Shown piece after piece: positions 43,816 through 43,873 of a stretch of 43,873 bases of DNA (position 1 is its first letter; every line of letters begins with the position of its first letter). The DNA lies in IMG/VR virus record IMGVR_UViG_3300009537_000040, positions 1-43,873 of that record; one strand, given 5' to 3'. Origin of the DNA: a virus. The notes under the pieces were generated by a model, which saw only the letters and a list, made by a program, of their open reading frames with translations, was not told where the DNA came from and did not search any database. The position numbers were made by a program, and so were the translations under genes.

Positions 43816-43873
43816 ATGGAAACAGATCTTAAAAATATATTACTGGATCACTCGAAATGGTTACAGGGTGATG
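43816..43873 (+). CDS. start of a gene cut by the window end, possibly pentapeptide-repeat protein
   Basis: Nineteen codons: METDLKNILLDHSKWLQGD, then cut. The I/L-xxH-xxWL-x-G pattern resembles the opening of phage pentapeptide-repeat proteins, which continue with ADLxGADL units, but none is visible before the end. An AGGAAATG start is present at short spacing. Confidence 0.4.
   Translation, partial: METDLKNILLDHSKWLQGD

Noticed and set aside
1-43873. Temperate lifestyle with an integrase and attachment site
   Set aside because: No integrase or excisionase is seen; the Arc-like regulator alone does not establish lysogeny.

Overview
The window is almost certainly a large part, possibly nearly all, of the genome of a short-tailed (podovirus-type) double-stranded DNA phage. 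The structural set resembles Salmonella phage P22 in kind: a portal of about 670 residues, an acidic scaffold, an N4-gp56/DUF4043-type coat protein, a gp4-like tail accessory factor, a gp10-like packaged-DNA stabilisation protein, a beta-helix tailspike and three successive ejection-type proteins. No tape measure, sheath or baseplate gene is visible. Base composition is moderate and genes are tightly packed with many ATGA, GTGA or TTGA overlaps. No integrase, ribosomal gene or host housekeeping gene is seen. The host is probably a Gram-negative bacterium (tail type, nonulosonate-like sugar genes); this is inference and the species cannot be read from the sequence.

Layout. (1) 1-3782, rightward: small early genes, a phage ABA-sandwich protein, a ribbon-helix-helix protein, a GGCNN pentamer array (1778-1862) and a replication-initiator/loader pair. 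(2) 3911-6121, leftward: small genes with strong GGAGG sites, headed by an Arc-like repressor with a consensus promoter. (3) 6122-6491: divergent control region with promoters on both strands, a palindrome and a strong G-quadruplex motif. (4) 6492-10383: likely small terminase and a large terminase interrupted by a 348-residue intein at Walker B. (5) 10437-15045: a cargo operon of SIS sugar isomerase, NeuB-family synthase, SpsF-type cytidylyltransferase, class IV aminotransferase and radical SAM/SPASM protein, with an HNH endonuclease inserted antisense. (6) 15049-16190: a 1,142-bp element with 17-bp terminal inverted repeats and an 8-bp target duplication, carrying four small genes and no transposase. 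(7) 16288-38368: virion genes, interrupted by a second HNH gene after the coat gene and by a methyltransferase-DUF115 (Maf-like) fusion and an exported protein. (8) 38386-39342: lysis genes (M15 peptidase, holin candidates). (9) 39367-43873: a new promoter, then micro-proteins, an Mgm101-type annealing protein, a PD-(D/E)XK exonuclease, RusA and a DNA methyltransferase; a further gene is cut by the window end.

How it may work together. Replication and recombination genes lie at both ends, which fits a circularly permuted or terminally redundant genome cut within its early region. The most distinctive feature is a probable pathway making a CMP-activated acidic sugar or related molecule (10437-14915), plus a DUF115 protein of the Maf flagellin glycosyltransferase type in the virion block. 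Together they suggest that this phage glycosylates its own particle or the host surface. That function is inferred from families and has not been shown.
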